From Boletus sp. NGJ (taxonomy: Eukaryota; Basidiomycota; Agaricomycetes; Boletales; Boletaceae), in contig JAGTXK010000243.1 in the NCBI GenBank assembly GCA_019096195.1, positions 62,001 through 126,000 on the forward strand: a stretch of DNA of 64,000 bases, in the 5' to 3' direction. Below are positions 24,118-35,712 of this stretch, one piece after another; within the stretch, counting starts at the first letter, position 1; each line of letters starts with the position of its first letter. Under the pieces are notes generated by a model. The model saw only the letters and a program-made list of their open reading frames with translations. It had not been told where the DNA came from and did not search any database. The position numbers and the translations under genes are program-made.

Positions 24118-25984
24118 ATGTCTGACCCGTACACACCCATCTTGCTCTCCCTCCCAGGATCGCTCACGCCGACGTTGGCAGTCGAGGTAAGTCGATACCA
24201 TGCTGCGAGAATGTTGTTTTGTTCAAGTCGAACTCGACCGTCGTTTGCGCAATCGACGTAGATCCTTCCTCATGGCGTCACCATCCACAGGGTCATCGTC
24301 CAGGTCAACGGAAAGGTACGTATCGAATGAACCAGGCTGGATGCATTTGGCTATCATCATTTAATATACCTTACCCTTCCCAGACACACGATATTGTGAT
24401 CGGTCCGGAAGACCCCAAGGATCACAGTGCCGTCAAGTACACGAACACCATCATCGGGCGATATGCCAACCGTGTGCCTGTTGGGATGCACGTCGTCGAA
24501 AAGAACGGCATCATATCTTCCTTTGAAGCACTGACGAACGGTGCGTTCGGACACTCCCTGTTGAAACCTGAGCACCGCAAGACATCCTGTTGACCCCTTT
24601 CCGTGTATCTTCTACAGAAAGTCCCAAAGTATCCCTTCACGGTGGTCCTGAGGGGTTCGACTTTGGTGTTTGGAAGAAGCTCGCGCAGTTGGACGACGCG
24701 ACGCTCTTTACCGAGACGGAAATACGGTCGATCGCGGCGAGAACTGATGCGAGCGCGGCTATCTTCTCGTTAACGTCTCCCGATGGTGATCAAGGGTACA
24801 GTGGCACATTGCATCTGGAGACGCTCGTCGTACTGTTACCACCAGTGAAGCTGGAGCCCTCGACCGCCTCGCAGCACGACCTTGGAAGCATCGTCATCGT
24901 CTATCGTGCGAAGCTCGTCGACCTTGCCCAGGGACAAAAGAAAGTGACGCCAATCAACCTGACGCAGGTATGTGTGGTGGCGAGTCTTGCGCGTATATTC
25001 ACTGTTTGTCAGCACTGGGGTTTTAATCTCGACGCCAGCCTACAGGAGGGTGAAGAAACGCTCAATGTATTGAACCACCATCTGAGTATCAACGTGAATT
25101 ACGTTTGATATCTATCCCATTCTCTCGTTACTAAGTCGCCGCATCACTATCCCGTCAGGCAAGCCACATCGCTGAGCTGCAGCCCAACTTCTTGCCCAGT
25201 GGGCACTACATCCCTGTGGCGGCGGCCGACGACAGCAGCGGCGCACACATTCATGACAATAAGCGTATCGGTAACCTTTTCCCTGGGATCGGTTATGGTA
25301 CGTCGACTACTTAATCCGCTTCGGGAGTGCTCACGTATTCTTCGCAAGACGATTACTATTTGTTGAGCCCTCGATCTGGCCTCAAGTTCGCCTCCCCTCA
25401 CCGGATCCCCCTCACCAAGTTCTCAGACACGCTCGATCTCGTCAGCGACATATTGACCACCCGAAACGACCCTGTATTGAAGCTCTCTTCAGACAGGTCT
25501 GGTCTTGCCGTCGAGTTTGACTCAAATCGTGAGCGTGTATATCCTTACCCCATGTCCGTGTTCCGACAGGTCCCCGCGTGGTGCCGTGTTTCTTTTCTAG
25601 AGGCTGGTTTGATGTTCTACACAAACAACCATGCCGACACCAAGGGATACAGAAAGAAGATCCACGGCGGCACTGGGCTTCAGGGCGACGGATACATTCC
25701 TCAATGTAAGCAGACGTTTTGATATCGGACACCGAGAGGACCGCCAATCCGATCTCCTGCTTGTCTTCTTCACAGCCGCTGCATTCATCGAGTTTCATGA
25801 GGTAAGATGAATGCTTCTTAGTACTGCGAGCCTTTGTCGTTAAGAGTGTGATGTGTTTCAGCCGTTGTCGGCGTTCTTATATCCTACCAGCACGAGTACC
25901 GACACGTTGTTGGCGTCGGACGAGATTTACAACAACTATGTCCGCGTGGACATTATTGTCGCAGTACGCGAAACCAGAGAATGA
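24118..25984 (+). CDS. Aldose 1-epimerase (galactose mutarotase)
   Basis: Interconverts alpha and beta anomers of galactose/glucose and so feeds alpha-galactose to galactokinase, its tandem neighbour 238 bases upstream. Ten exons close to 427 residues: 24118-24186, 24262-24315, 24384-24540, 24618-24967, 25013-25093, 25159-25297, 25349-25528, 25601-25705, 25776-25801, 25862-25984. Family landmarks are the anomer-handling IIGRYANRVP segment, the substrate His motif VSLHGGPEGFDFGVW, the second His in LTQHWGFNL, and the C-terminal block with GLMFYTNNHADT, AAFIEFHEPLSAFLYP carrying the likely catalytic acid. No signal peptide is seen. The two-gene arrangement suggests co-regulated galactose use, but no shared regulatory site was recognised. 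Confidence 0.92.
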
Positions 25985-27162
25985 GGCATACCAGCAGTCA
26001 TGGATATGTTTAACGTAGGATTGTTGTCGTATCTGTACTTTATAAGTAAATCGTATATGTACGAGGATTCATGTAACTCTCCTGGTATTCACCGCACGGT
26101 GTCCGAGCCTTGCCAGTTATTGAACGCTCGGATCACACATGTAGATGCCAACGTTTTCTTTCACTTCCTGATCCTCTTCCGATTCAAAATATTAATATTT
26201 CCAGTCCCCTCTTCTTTGCGAGATCTTGGTGCTTGGCGTGTTGCTGTTTTAAAGCAGTCAGTCAACGAAAAGCCGAGTAATTCCACCGCAGGCATGGGAA
26301 CTGCCAGTGATTCACCCTCGACCGAAGCTTTGACGGGCATTCACACTACAGCTTCCAGTAACTACATCTGACTCGAGCCTGTGTAACCATTCGTCGCGAA
26401 TGCATTCAACCGCCGCACGAGGGCATGATGACGTCCTTCCATTCATACCCTTGATCTGTTCGGACTGGCATCCACATCAAGCGTAAACTGCAGTGAAGAA
26501 TCAATCGAAATAAACCATTGGGTGCAACGCGAACGAGTGGACCCGCTTACTGGTACACCTGTTTTCCGGGGAAGGAATTAGGGTCAAGTGACTGGCATGA
26601 TTCATACTTGCTGTTGACCTCGTAGTATGGTGGGAATTATGCTGTGACGGAAATACCGAGAAAAGGTTATAGTTGAATCACGAACCGTCCAGTTTTCGTC
26701 GGGATCTTCCGCAGCGCAAAGACCCTACCGCCTACACCCGGAACGATGCAGACGCCATCTCTATCGTATGATTCGTAGCTGCGAATCTTATACCGGCCAT
26801 CGATCCAATATGTCCACCTCTCACTGTTGGGGAGCTGGTTGATATGGTCGTTGGTACAAAGGACCCACCGCTCGCATTTTCTTGAACCCACAGAGTATAA
26901 TATAGAGTATCTAGTAGAGGACGCAATCCAGCCTTTTCAGCCCAAATAGAAAGGAAAGAATATACTTCTGATTGTTGCCGGATCGACTAATAGCTTGTGA
27001 GTAATGGTATAGTATAGTATTCCTGGAGGATATCAGCTCTCTGATTATGCAGGTAAACTTACCATGATGCATGGCAGGAGGACGATGTGCATGCTTTGGA
27101 GAGAGCGGCGGCACTTGTTAGTTAGCCAAGCCTAAGAATTGAAATTCTCGATGGGACGCACT
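25985..27162. other. Intergenic region, mostly empty
   Basis: About 1.2 kb. Except for the short minus-strand frame listed separately (26667-26891) I see no gene. A+T-rich stretches with TATATA-like runs occur near 26890-26910. Confidence 0.4.
26667..26891 (-). CDS. Small hypothetical ORF, lectin-like pattern
   Basis: A 74-codon frame on the minus strand. It contains ERWTYWIDGRYKIRSYESY and ends IPTKTGRFVIQL; the W-x-I...YKIRS pattern recalls beta-trefoil or ricin-like short proteins of mushrooms, but a single repeat is not enough to name a family. A candidate upstream exon starts MHH at about 27075, joined by GT-AG sites that I could not confirm. It may equally be chance or a remnant. Confidence 0.25.
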   Translation of the reverse strand: MGSRKCERWVLCTNDHINQLPNSERWTYWIDGRYKIRSYESYDRDGVCIVPGVGGRVFALRKIPTKTGRFVIQL

Positions 27163-27488
27163 CAAGGATAGCCTGGCCGAGGGTCAGGTCGGAAAGGGAT
27201 CGTTTCGGCGCCAAGTTTTGGGAAGAAGGAAATGTAGAGCGCAGAGCCTGCAAGAGAGATGACGGACGCTGCTTGACCCATTCTGAGACGAGGAACAGCA
27301 TTAGCATAGAAAGAGCGTAGAAGAGCGTGCTACGAACTCTCCACTGTTGACTCCTCCATTGCATTGTCGATGATGAGCACGAGATCGATGGAGATGAATG
27401 AAGCGTGCGCACCGACACGTTTCTCGTTCTCGACGGCCATCTCTACAAGTATGCAGGCTTTGGTCGGCGCGATGCCCGGATCTTCGAA
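27163..27488 (-). pseudogene. Inverted partial copy of the galactokinase gene
   Basis: Reverse complement matches GAL1 from about 22540 to 22870: the end of exon 5, intron 5, the 16-nt exon 6, intron 6 and the start of exon 7. Long stretches are identical, for example GAGATGGCCGTCGAGAACGA and GTAGCACGCTCTTCTACGCT. Because introns are kept it arose by DNA duplication, not by retrocopying. It lacks about a dozen bases inside intron 6 and carries many substitutions, including loss of the exon 6 donor and an altered active-site stretch. It covers only about one sixth of the gene, has no start or stop of its own, and cannot encode a kinase. It abuts the 3' end of the decayed Crinkler-type gene. 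Confidence 0.88.
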
Positions 27489-27522
27489 AATCATACATCC
27501 TCGAGATAAGTGTCTTTAACAC

Positions 27523-29828
27523 CTAATTACTAGACCTTGTGCGAGTGATGTAATCTAGCATGAACAAGTCATGATCGGCCAAAATCTCCTTCCTGAATTG
27601 TGCATCTGCTGGCCTCTTTATTCCTTTGTGACTCACAAGATCTGGGTACCGCGCCTCCCCCTTGTTTCCTGCCCAGTCAAAGTTCATAATCATGAACCGC
27701 TTCTCGTCTGATTTCGACACCATGATATTCACGTCGCGGAGGTCACCATGGACATAACCAGCAGCATGAAACTTCTCGAGTTTCGCCAACATGTCATCAA
27801 AGACAGATCCAGGGAGCGATGAGATGCGGTGAGACAGTGTTTCGAAGTCATCAGAGAGCCTGTCCATGGCCACCATCATCCATCCGCCAGGAAGCTTTTC
27901 GAACCCTCGTAAGGCCGGAGCGCATCCCATTGATGCAAAGTAATCATGAGCTTCGCGTGAATACGTTTGAACGAATTTGATGCAGATAGGGTCGATACGA
28001 TCCCCGTCACGTTCGGTTCCGAAAAAGACGAGCTTGTCCTCGTCTTGCTCCCTCTCATAGCGGAATTTATTTCTTTGTCGTGGAATTTATACTTTGTTGG
28101 GTGCGGGAACAGATGCAGAGGGGTTGGTGTGGTAGGGCGATGATCAGTTTTCAATTGATTATCGTAATACACCTCGAGCGTTTGGGTAGCTTTACGAAAA
28201 GCGGCCAGGTATCGCGTCACCATAAGCTGGTTCTCAGTATCGCTGGAATGGAAATAAAACGCAAGCGGTCTTGACAGGACTTGCACAGATGGCCGCAAAT
28301 TCCAGGTCGCACCAGCGAACCAGATGTTGGGTCCTGCAGCAAGCAATGATTAGCTTGCTAAAGAATGACAAACGGTGAATAGACTAACCCACAATGGCGA
28401 GGAGGAAGCACGGTAAGGGAGACCATGGAAATTCGACTGCTGCGTTTTTTGTGGACTCCAGATAGTGTAGTATAGACTCGAAGTACGGCTCGGCTGAGAT
28501 GCTACCAACTTCGTCCTTAAACTTGGCGATCACGTAGCGATGTCCGTTGGTGGACATATCCGCGTCCACTACAAATTTGCCGTTGACAACAGAGTCAGTA
28601 AAGTGGATCCCGTATTGCTGAAATACCCCTCTAACCACTTGAAATCGCGCCACTTCATTGTCATACAAGCTAGACATCGTGTTCGTGAGATCGATTGCAA
28701 AAGTGTAGTCATCAGGTGTGATTTTATTAGTCTTACAGTTGTCGACAAACTCGCCAAAGACGGGATGTAATAGCGTCAGAGGGATAGTTTCTTCATGCGA
28801 GCGAGGACGACCACAGGGTATCCTTTTCTCTTTGTCAGCCCGCCGGGTCCGGAATGAGGATGGTTTAGCAGCGCCAGAGGGTGTCTTTTCCTCTTGTTTT
28901 TCAGAAGCGGTAGGGATAGTTTCTTCATGCATGGAGGGAAGACTACAGGGTAGGAGAGATTTTCCTTGGTCCTAGAGCGGTAGGGATGGTTTCTTGATGC
29001 ATGCGACGACAACCATGGGGTCGGAGGATCCCCCTTGGTCCTATGAGAGGGTTAGTCAGGTCAACGACGCGATGGTTTTCCTTACTTTCAGCTAGCCGCT
29101 CGACAACAACATATGGCATCGCGTTAAAAGGGGCGTCATTGAAGGCATCCCGGACCAGGCGAGATACGCCGATTATCTCACCCACACCGGTAGCACAAAG
29201 ACTCTCGACTTGCTCGTCGTCCTTCCTTGAAATCTTGTAGATTCTCAAGCAATCCGCGAGATCCTGTTCTTGATTACCGATGATCCACCTCAGGTCACCA
29301 ACCATCCCAGCATTGGCAACACGGGCTAGAGAGATGTTTTCGTGGTTTGCCCCTCGAAGCCAGTAGGAAACCTCCAAATGTAGAGGATATCCTCCATGTA
29401 CAGCCACAGGTTTCGCAAGATCTCGAGATGCGGATGATGCATCTAGAAATGCGAATGATGATCAGATCGGGGGCGTTAAATTGAATTAACACTACCACAT
29501 ACCAATGATGAGGTGGAGTTGGTATTCTTGACAACACCTCTCCAGCTTGCAAAGGCGTGCCCAACATAGAGATAGAGAGACTACCGAAATTATGTTCAAC
29601 AGAATTGTCCTCAGGAATTGGTCGATCCACGGGGACCTTGTAGACATGTAGTGATACCAGGTCGTAACGTGATAGGGTGGGCGACTTTTTAATGATGAGT
29701 TCTTTGAGCATCCGAATAGTCGTGTCTGGTGAAACTTCGACAATGTCCCAAACACGCAGGGGTTCCCCGCGCAACCAGTAATATAGCGACAAGTTGCTCG
29801 TCCTGGGCATCGTTTGAGAAGTTGCCAT
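27523..29828 (-). pseudogene. Crinkler-type (CR) effector gene, two headers plus kinase-like end, decayed
   Basis: Fossil of a Crinkler-family (CR) effector/toxin gene. Parts in order: a first ubiquitin-like CRN header (about 29500-29828; SLYYWLRGEPLRVWDIVEV opening, fungal CR style); a second diverged header (about 29060-29440; VSYWLRGANHEN opening); a linker with three repeats of an HEETIP motif (about 28770-29060); a nuclease-like region of the kind that precedes kinases in fungal CR proteins (about 28380-28760); and a kinase-like domain with YVHGDLRDVNIMV and MNFDWAGNKGEARYP (catalytic-loop and DFD-type motifs, 27523-28340). It looks broken, with about two or three breaks, though some joins could be introns. 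Age is probably moderate, since the motifs remain easy to read. Known CR families act in the nucleus of target cells; nothing here shows activity. Confidence 0.6.
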
Positions 29829-30347
29829 TGAGTGTGGCACGCGAGAGGAGTGATTGTAAATGGTAGACAATTTAACTAACTGGTGGATTATAGGAAGCGT
29901 GATGAAGAGTGACAACAAGTAACAGACAACTTGGAACTACCGCAGTACTGATCAGAAGTACCATCGGCCACTCTCACTGTTTCGGCCCCACTAGTAGAGC
30001 CAACGATCAATCACCCCCAACCACATGCCAATTTTGGCTGGGGCTATAGCGCTAAGTACTTAGCCTGAGCACTGAGCAAGGCTAAACAACCGTTGATCCA
30101 ATTCATCAAACTCAAACTGCCGGCGGCGGCCCGCGCAGCCGCTCACCATACGAAACCGTCCCTTTGCCAATGGAAAAGCTGACGACAGCTCGGGAAGCAC
30201 TGAAGGCAGCGAAGGAATCGACGAACAAAAAAGCTCTCACACCATTCCATTTACAATTGAATACACATGACTTCCGATGCCAAGATCGCGAGACTCTATG
30301 GATACATCCCCGAACAACTACGGAAAGAAAAGTACATGGAAAAATCT
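29829..30347. other. Region between Crinkler-type fossil and HAM1-like gene
   Basis: About 500 bases, 5' of the fossil and 3' of the HAM1-like gene; contains several CACTGAGC/AGTACTTAGC-like short repeats near 30045-30080 but no gene. Confidence 0.4.
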
Positions 30348-32883
30348 TTACACAACATCAAATGCCGCGCTCTCCCAACCCACGTGCTTCTTCTCCTCAG
30401 CTACCTTATGCCGCACGCTCTCTTTGAACGTCTGAACCCGCTTCAGACCCTCCTGACCCACCTCCTTGACGTGTTCCGCGACCTTCTTTCCTTCCTGGAG
30501 GACGGCGGACCCCTCGACATGGGGGATCCTCTCCGCCAACGGCTCAGAGTTGTACCCGAGCGGACCACGCTTCTCGCCAGGAAGAATTTGAGGCTCGGCT
30601 CCCAGGGCGATGGTGGGCCCACCTTCACGCCCTTCTTTAACGATGCCGGTTCTGGTTGCCTTCCATCCGGTCAACACACCACCCTCCAGCTTCCTAAGAT
30701 GACCGATCTCGCTCCAAACCGAGGCAGCGAAGGATGCTGCGGGGCCAAGACCAGTATCCGCAAACACCTCCGAACGTTTCGAAATATCAAAGGCAATGGC
30801 ATCTGTGAAATCGAAGACGCCCCTGATCTGCTCCTCGAGCGTTCGCTCGATCGCATCTCGGAAACGGTGCACGAGCACCGGCCTAAACACAGAAGCGACG
30901 ATACGATGGTTAGACTCCTTGATGTCGAACTTGATGTCGTTTGCCAATTTAACGTCCACACGCTCAACCTTGAAGAAGCGCTTGCATCGTTCGCGTTCAA
31001 CGAGACCCTCTTCCGTGTTGGGGATTAGCCTAAACTTGAAGTCGACATCGAGGCCCTGAGTAGGAAGGTTGAACTGCATGATACCAGTGAAGTTATTCGG
31101 GCCAACGGTGGACGTTTTATCCTTGTAAAAGAAGGAAACGTCTGTGAGGGAGAGCTGCATGGCTTGGAAACGGATGTGAGTAAGAGTCCCAAACGAGGTC
31201 TTCGTTGATGCCCGGTTCTTTTCGGGAGCCGTGATTTCGATATCCGTGATATTGCGTATGTATGCATGACCCGGAAGAAGATTGAGGGAGGATATGTCAA
31301 GGTTCTCCAGCACAAACTCAACTTTGCGGTCTACATACTCAGTCCTGCACTCCTATCAGCCTACACGATCCTTTCGTCATCAGACAACTTACCTAGGTAT
31401 GGGGATGGTCTTCAACACGCTGAGGATACGCTGCGTGTATACATTGAACAAGTCTTGCCAGAACCAAGTAGGTTGCTCCAACGCGAGTTGCATACCAAGT
31501 CCTCCGCCGGTAACGATGCTTTTCTCCATGTCCCGAGCAAACCTAGCGTGTGCCTCCCTCACGCGACGCAGGTCAGCGTCATCGGCGATTGCCTGCTGGA
31601 ACTCGCGAAGTTCGCGACGGAAGGTCTCAAGGTCTGTCTTCCATTTCTTGGCGGTATCTGAATTGTGGTCGACAAGTTCCCTCCAACGGCGCTCAAGCTG
31701 CTCGCGTTTCGCTTGTGCTTCCTGGCTGCGGGCATAACCTGGAGTTTCGAGACCACTGCGCACGTGAGTGATGAAATCACGAAACCATGCCTCGAGATCC
31801 TCATCCTGTTTGATGTCGACAGCGCAGGCCCGGAGTTTGATACTTAAGTCATCAAGGGATTTCCCACCCGCGAGTCGCTCGCATAGCGTACGAATGTTGA
31901 TGAGGGCGTGGTGCACATGTTTTTCTTCGGTGGGGTCGTCGATGAAGGTACTGAACGACGTAGCTTCGTCAGCGGTAGAGGCCGTGTCAAGCGTCCGATT
32001 CAACCACTTGGAGGCGATATCGAAGAGGGTAGACAAGGCGCACTTGTATTCCTCATCGCTCTGAGCACGATCACAGATCTGTTGCCGGTGTTAATCGACA
32101 GGGAACTGAAAATGTTTTGTCCTACCTGATAGAAGGCTTCGATTAGTCGTGCGCGCGTTCTCGCAGCCTTGTCTTCCGTAGTGACCTTGACGGACTGGCT
32201 GACTCCAATGACTTTCAAGCCGGCCTCTTTGACCGTATCCATGGTCTTCTCGAACTTGAACTCGGGGTCTGCCTCCGTGCGATCCTCTTTAGGCGTCTTG
32301 TGTTTAACTCCGAGGGGATCCCTCTCGCCTCGCTGGACCTCACTCTCCAACTCTCTGAGACTCTCCTTGGTGTGAGTAGCCTGAGCCTCAAGTGCCTCTG
32401 CGAGATCAGCCAAGGCGAGCCGCGCAAAGGAAGCAAAGTCGCTAAGGAGGTGGCTTCCCTCGCCGCTGATATTCGCCCAGATGGTCTTGAGGAGATTGCT
32501 CAGAGCGGTGCGGAGGGCTTTCATATCTGCAGACACCTCGTTGACGTCGGCTGCTTCGATGCGGGTCGCAGCCAAATTGCCCTCAGACAAATGCCAGAGG
32601 GTGTCTTGGACCAAATTATCATCTGTGGGGGACGGTAAACGAGGGAGAGAGAAACGAGGATAGGAGATGCACGGTTTTTGTTGGTGCCCAATTGCCTGTA
32701 TGCGGCGAGTACATCAGCGAGGCTGCGGGCAATGACTTGGCCCGGTTGGGAGAGATTGTCGACATGGGGTGAATTAAAGGGAATGATGTTGAGGAGAGCC
32801 CAGTCAATGATGGCATTGAGCTGGGATTGGCTGGGAAGCTTGCCAGCATCGAGAGCTGCGATAACAGAAGATGTCTCGTCCAT
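30348..32883 (-). CDS. HAM1-like protein (HAM1_N / HAM1_C, TULIP-type)
   Basis: A large fungal protein with the HAM1-like N-terminal and C-terminal domains, related to the BPI/TULIP lipid-binding fold; implicated by family naming in hyphal membrane processes (not the ITP pyrophosphatase also called Ham1). Four exons close to 796 residues: 32883-32673, 32622-32126, 32078-31393, 31344-30348, with introns of only 47-50 nt. Residues ~1-470 are helical and charged (PSQSQLNAIIDWALLNIIPF near the start, FDIASKWLNRTLDTAS, WFWQDLFNVYTQRILSV). The beta-rich part from ~residue 475 reads LENLDISSLNLLPGHAYIRN, TLTHIRFQAMQLSLTDVSFF and GLDVDFKFRLIPN, as in HAM1_C. The tail is Lys/Glu-rich. No signal peptide is seen. 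Confidence 0.85.
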
Positions 32884-33124
32884 GGTTGAGAGAGAGAGAA
32901 GAATGCCGGACGAGACAGAGGGTCAGCTTAAGCTTAAATACTTGGATGCGCCTCAGCACAACGTCATCGTCATCATTCTGGATAGGAGAACCTTCCAAGT
33001 TTGGAAAAGAATACGACGCGTGTCACGTGACAAACAAAGGGTCTCGATTAAGCGTGTCAATAGCTGTACCTACGGGCGCATGGCTCGAGCATGGGGGAAT
33101 ACAGTAACGAATAAAAATAGTGGC

Positions 33125-33675
33125 TCTTTACAAGACAAAACAAAAAAGTCAGCAGGTGGTCGTCAGAAAGGAACGAATTGTACCATTCACTCTCCTCGCC
33201 CGATTGTTCCGCGTCACTCGACTTGGATGGTGCCTTCTTGGTTGTCTTGGCCTTGGGTGCCGACTTATTGGCCTTGGGTTTTCTAGATTTTGGCTCCTTT
33301 CCGCGATTGGGGTTTTCTGGAGCATCTCTCCACAACGCACCAATCTGGTGCGCACGTGAGAGAGATAGAGGTGGATATATGCACACATACCTCGACCATG
33401 GCTTCTTTGATTGGTACGCCGGGATTGTTCTCCTTCCACTCTTTCATCTTGGCCTGAACAAAAAGGTTATATGCTGAAGGGGCCCGCTTGGGCTTGTTCT
33501 CTTTGTCTACACGTCTGTCCAGCCACATGCACGTCGAAACATGTGTACACTCACCTTGTTTGACGGTCTTGGCATTCGCGCGTTTGGTGGCTGTCTTGGT
33601 AGATGTAACTAGATACAGGTGAGGCTGGTTCTATCAGCTGCAGGAGAAGAACAGACCTGTTGTGGTTTTGGCCAT
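33125..33675 (-). CDS. YABBY/HMG-box-like small nuclear protein
   Basis: A short basic protein of about 115 residues with a YABBY-like HMG box (RAPSAYNLFVQAKMKEW, then GVPIKEAMVEIGALWRDAP) followed by a Lys/Pro/Ser-rich tail (KPKANKSAPKAKTTKKAPSK) and an acidic end. Such proteins bind DNA non-specifically and are common in basidiomycetes. Exons on the minus strand begin ATG at 33675; later exons are 33506-33391 and 33344 onward. The last codon is uncertain: either a 3' intron splits the stop codon (end 33125) or the frame reads on to 33057. The first exon encodes only MAKTTT. Start lies about 205 bases from the divergent glycoprotein gene, so the two may share a promoter. Confidence 0.75.
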
Positions 33676-33879
33676 GGTGGAGTAGTGTATGTATGTAAGT
33701 AGTGGCGCGCGCTGTCTGTTTATGGGTCGTGTATGGATCACGTGCTGTGGTCGTGGAAAATGCCGACGGGGTTAGCCGAATGTTATTTCAACTTCAACTG
33801 TCAACCGCTTCCATCTTTGTCCTTCTTCACCCGCGGTACCGCCTCACTTTAATTTATCAGCATCACTATTTAGGTTATA
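33676..33879. promoter_or_regulatory. Short divergent promoter region
   Basis: Only about 200 bases separate the start codons of the YABBY/HMG gene and the glycoprotein gene. AATTTATCAGCATC and TTATAATG precede the plus-strand start. A shared regulatory region is inferred from spacing alone. Confidence 0.4.
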
Positions 33880-35149
33880 ATGTCCCCTTCCGCTCTTTCT
33901 GCACTACTGGCCGTCGCCGCTGCCTCCGTCGTACTTGCTCAGCCCGATCCCGCTGCCCCCACCCCACTTTACAGCAAGCACTATGCCTATCCTAGTGGAA
34001 TCGTGCGTCCATCTTTCATCCCGTTGTCCCTGGTACTCACCCGTCGATTAGCCTTATCAAGTCGATTACAACACCGCCGCCATCCGAGGCCCTCAAGTCG
34101 GATACAACATCTGCAACTCCACAACCGATAACCAGCAATCGATGTGCCAGACGTCCTTCGCCAATCACATAGATGGTACATTAATGTTTACATCTGTTGA
34201 CCATTCATTGACTGCCATTGAGATTTCTGCTTATGGGCACCCCCCAAGCCGAACTCAACCATCGGTGACAGTGAAGGCCAGGAAGTTGCCTGGTGCACCA
34301 AGCGTGGCCATGGTACCCGTCTCATTCCCGACGGAGCTCTCAAGGGTGTCCAAGTCGTCAAGACCCCGAACTATATACAGTTTGTCGGTTTCATCGACCA
34401 GGTACAGATCAACATAGCCCCCAATGATTATGGAGGAGAGCTTGACCCGCACGGTGCTGACATGGTCGGTTTGTTTTCCTTTAGTTGACACTCTCTCATG
34501 TGTCGTTTAGCGTGGTAACCCTCTTGGCGCTCTCATGTATTCGAACGCCTTCCCTAGTAATAATGGCAATAACAACAGCTACCAACAGGTTAGCGACTGG
34601 ACGAAGTGGGTTCCTTTTTGTTATTGCTAGTTTGAGCATATACTGACCCAGGTCAGCTTTATGGGTGGCGATGCCTTCTGTATGAAGATCTGTGATCCTA
34701 ATGGCCATAACCAGGGTCAGCTTTGCCAGAATATTTATGATCGGCTTGGGTGTGAGTTCAATGCCCCGAACAACGCCAAGAACGGCACGTTTGAGGTTTG
34801 TGAGGGCGAAGACGCGATTCCTCCCGGTGTCTATGTCTCGGCTGGTCAAACCTTGACTTACTTCCAGCCTCCCGAGTCGTTGGGCCCCATCACCACTGTC
34901 CCATATGCGCCCATCGCGCCTGCCTCGTCCAACTGCGTTACCTACCATTCAACCGACCTGTACGCACACCTGCCTACTCCTACTAGTGGCGCAGCAAGCA
35001 CTGCCATCAACCTGGGCAACTCGCATGGTGCTACACGCTCGTCATCTGCCGGTGCTGCTGCGTCGACGTCTAACGGAGCATCGGCTGTCGGCATCTCGTC
35101 TGTTGCTACGGTCGCCGGCGTTGTGTTTGCGATGGTCTTCTTGTCATGA
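33880..35149 (+). CDS. Secreted GPI-anchored glycoprotein, 'macrofage activating glycoprotein' family (copy A)
   Basis: Predicted cell-surface protein of 358 residues from five exons: 33880-34002, 34052-34175, 34223-34464, 34511-34605, 34657-35149. It starts with a cleavable signal peptide (LSALLAVAAASVVLAQPDP, cut after LAQ or close by). The middle is Cys-containing with several N-x-S/T sites (NSTTDNQQ, PNSTIGDSEG, NGTFEVC) and the family blocks FCLWAPPKPNSTIGD, EVAWCTKRGHGTRL, DYGGELDPHGAD and CQNIYDRLGC. The C-terminus is a Ser/Ala-rich spacer and a hydrophobic tail (VATVAGVVFAMVFLS), typical of a GPI-anchor signal. The family function is unknown; the name comes from basidiomycete annotations. 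A paralogue with equal exon 2 and 3 lengths (124 and 242 nt) lies at 50261-51532. A CACTA transposon sits 394 bases downstream. Confidence 0.88.
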
Positions 35150-35539
35150 TTCCAAATAGCATGTGGTTGGTGAGGACATTTTTTGCATGGACGGAGATAC
35201 CATTGCGTTACGATACGGACCCAAACATAATTTCGGACTTTTGGATACATTATGGACTTGTCTTTTCGGTTATTTGGATTGAATAGTCTACAACCTCATT
35301 ATTCCAATGGTGATTCTAAGCAAATGGACAAGCGATGTACCTGAGGGTCAATACTTCAATATTAACAACGTCTACGATGATTGAGCATGCAGCCTGTGCG
35401 CCGTCCTAAGTTATATCTGGTGGGGGGATATGACAAGCGGGTGATGCAATGACTCGGACAAAGCCCTGATCAGCTCGGAACTTCTACTAAATAAAAATAC
35501 GAGATAATTTTAACAAGTTCTGTAATAGTTACTGGACCT
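35150..35539. other. 3' flank of glycoprotein copy A up to the transposon
   Basis: About 390 bases with no gene. The last four bases before the transposon (GTAT, 35540-35543) are one half of the target-site duplication. Confidence 0.5.
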
Positions 35540-35543
35540 GTAT
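35540..35543. repeat. Target-site duplication GTAT, left
   Basis: Directly precedes the transposon's CACAGTGGG end; repeated at 43335-43338. Confidence 0.7.
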
Positions 35544-35596
35544 CACAGTGGGAAGTGAGCACCCTGATTTTAAGATGCACGAGAGTTGAAAGTCAG

Positions 35597-35712
35597 TACC
35601 TGAGCGTACTGAAATCCAGTACTTCCCGTCGATACAGTACTGAAATCTAACATTCAATGTACTGAAATTTCAGTACGACGAGTACTGAATGTGACATTTT
35701 TTCAGTACGAAC
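35597..35712. repeat. Left subterminal repeats of the transposon (GTACTGAA motif)
   Basis: Direct and inverted copies of GTACTGAAAT / ATTTCAGTAC, at least four in about 115 bases (for example near 35611, 35639, 35659, 35685). In CACTA elements such repeats bind the element's own accessory protein; that role is inferred here. Confidence 0.75.

Noticed and set aside
30164-31028. Plus-strand ORFs at the HAM1-like gene
   Set aside because: Antisense to the long conserved last exon of the HAM1-like gene.
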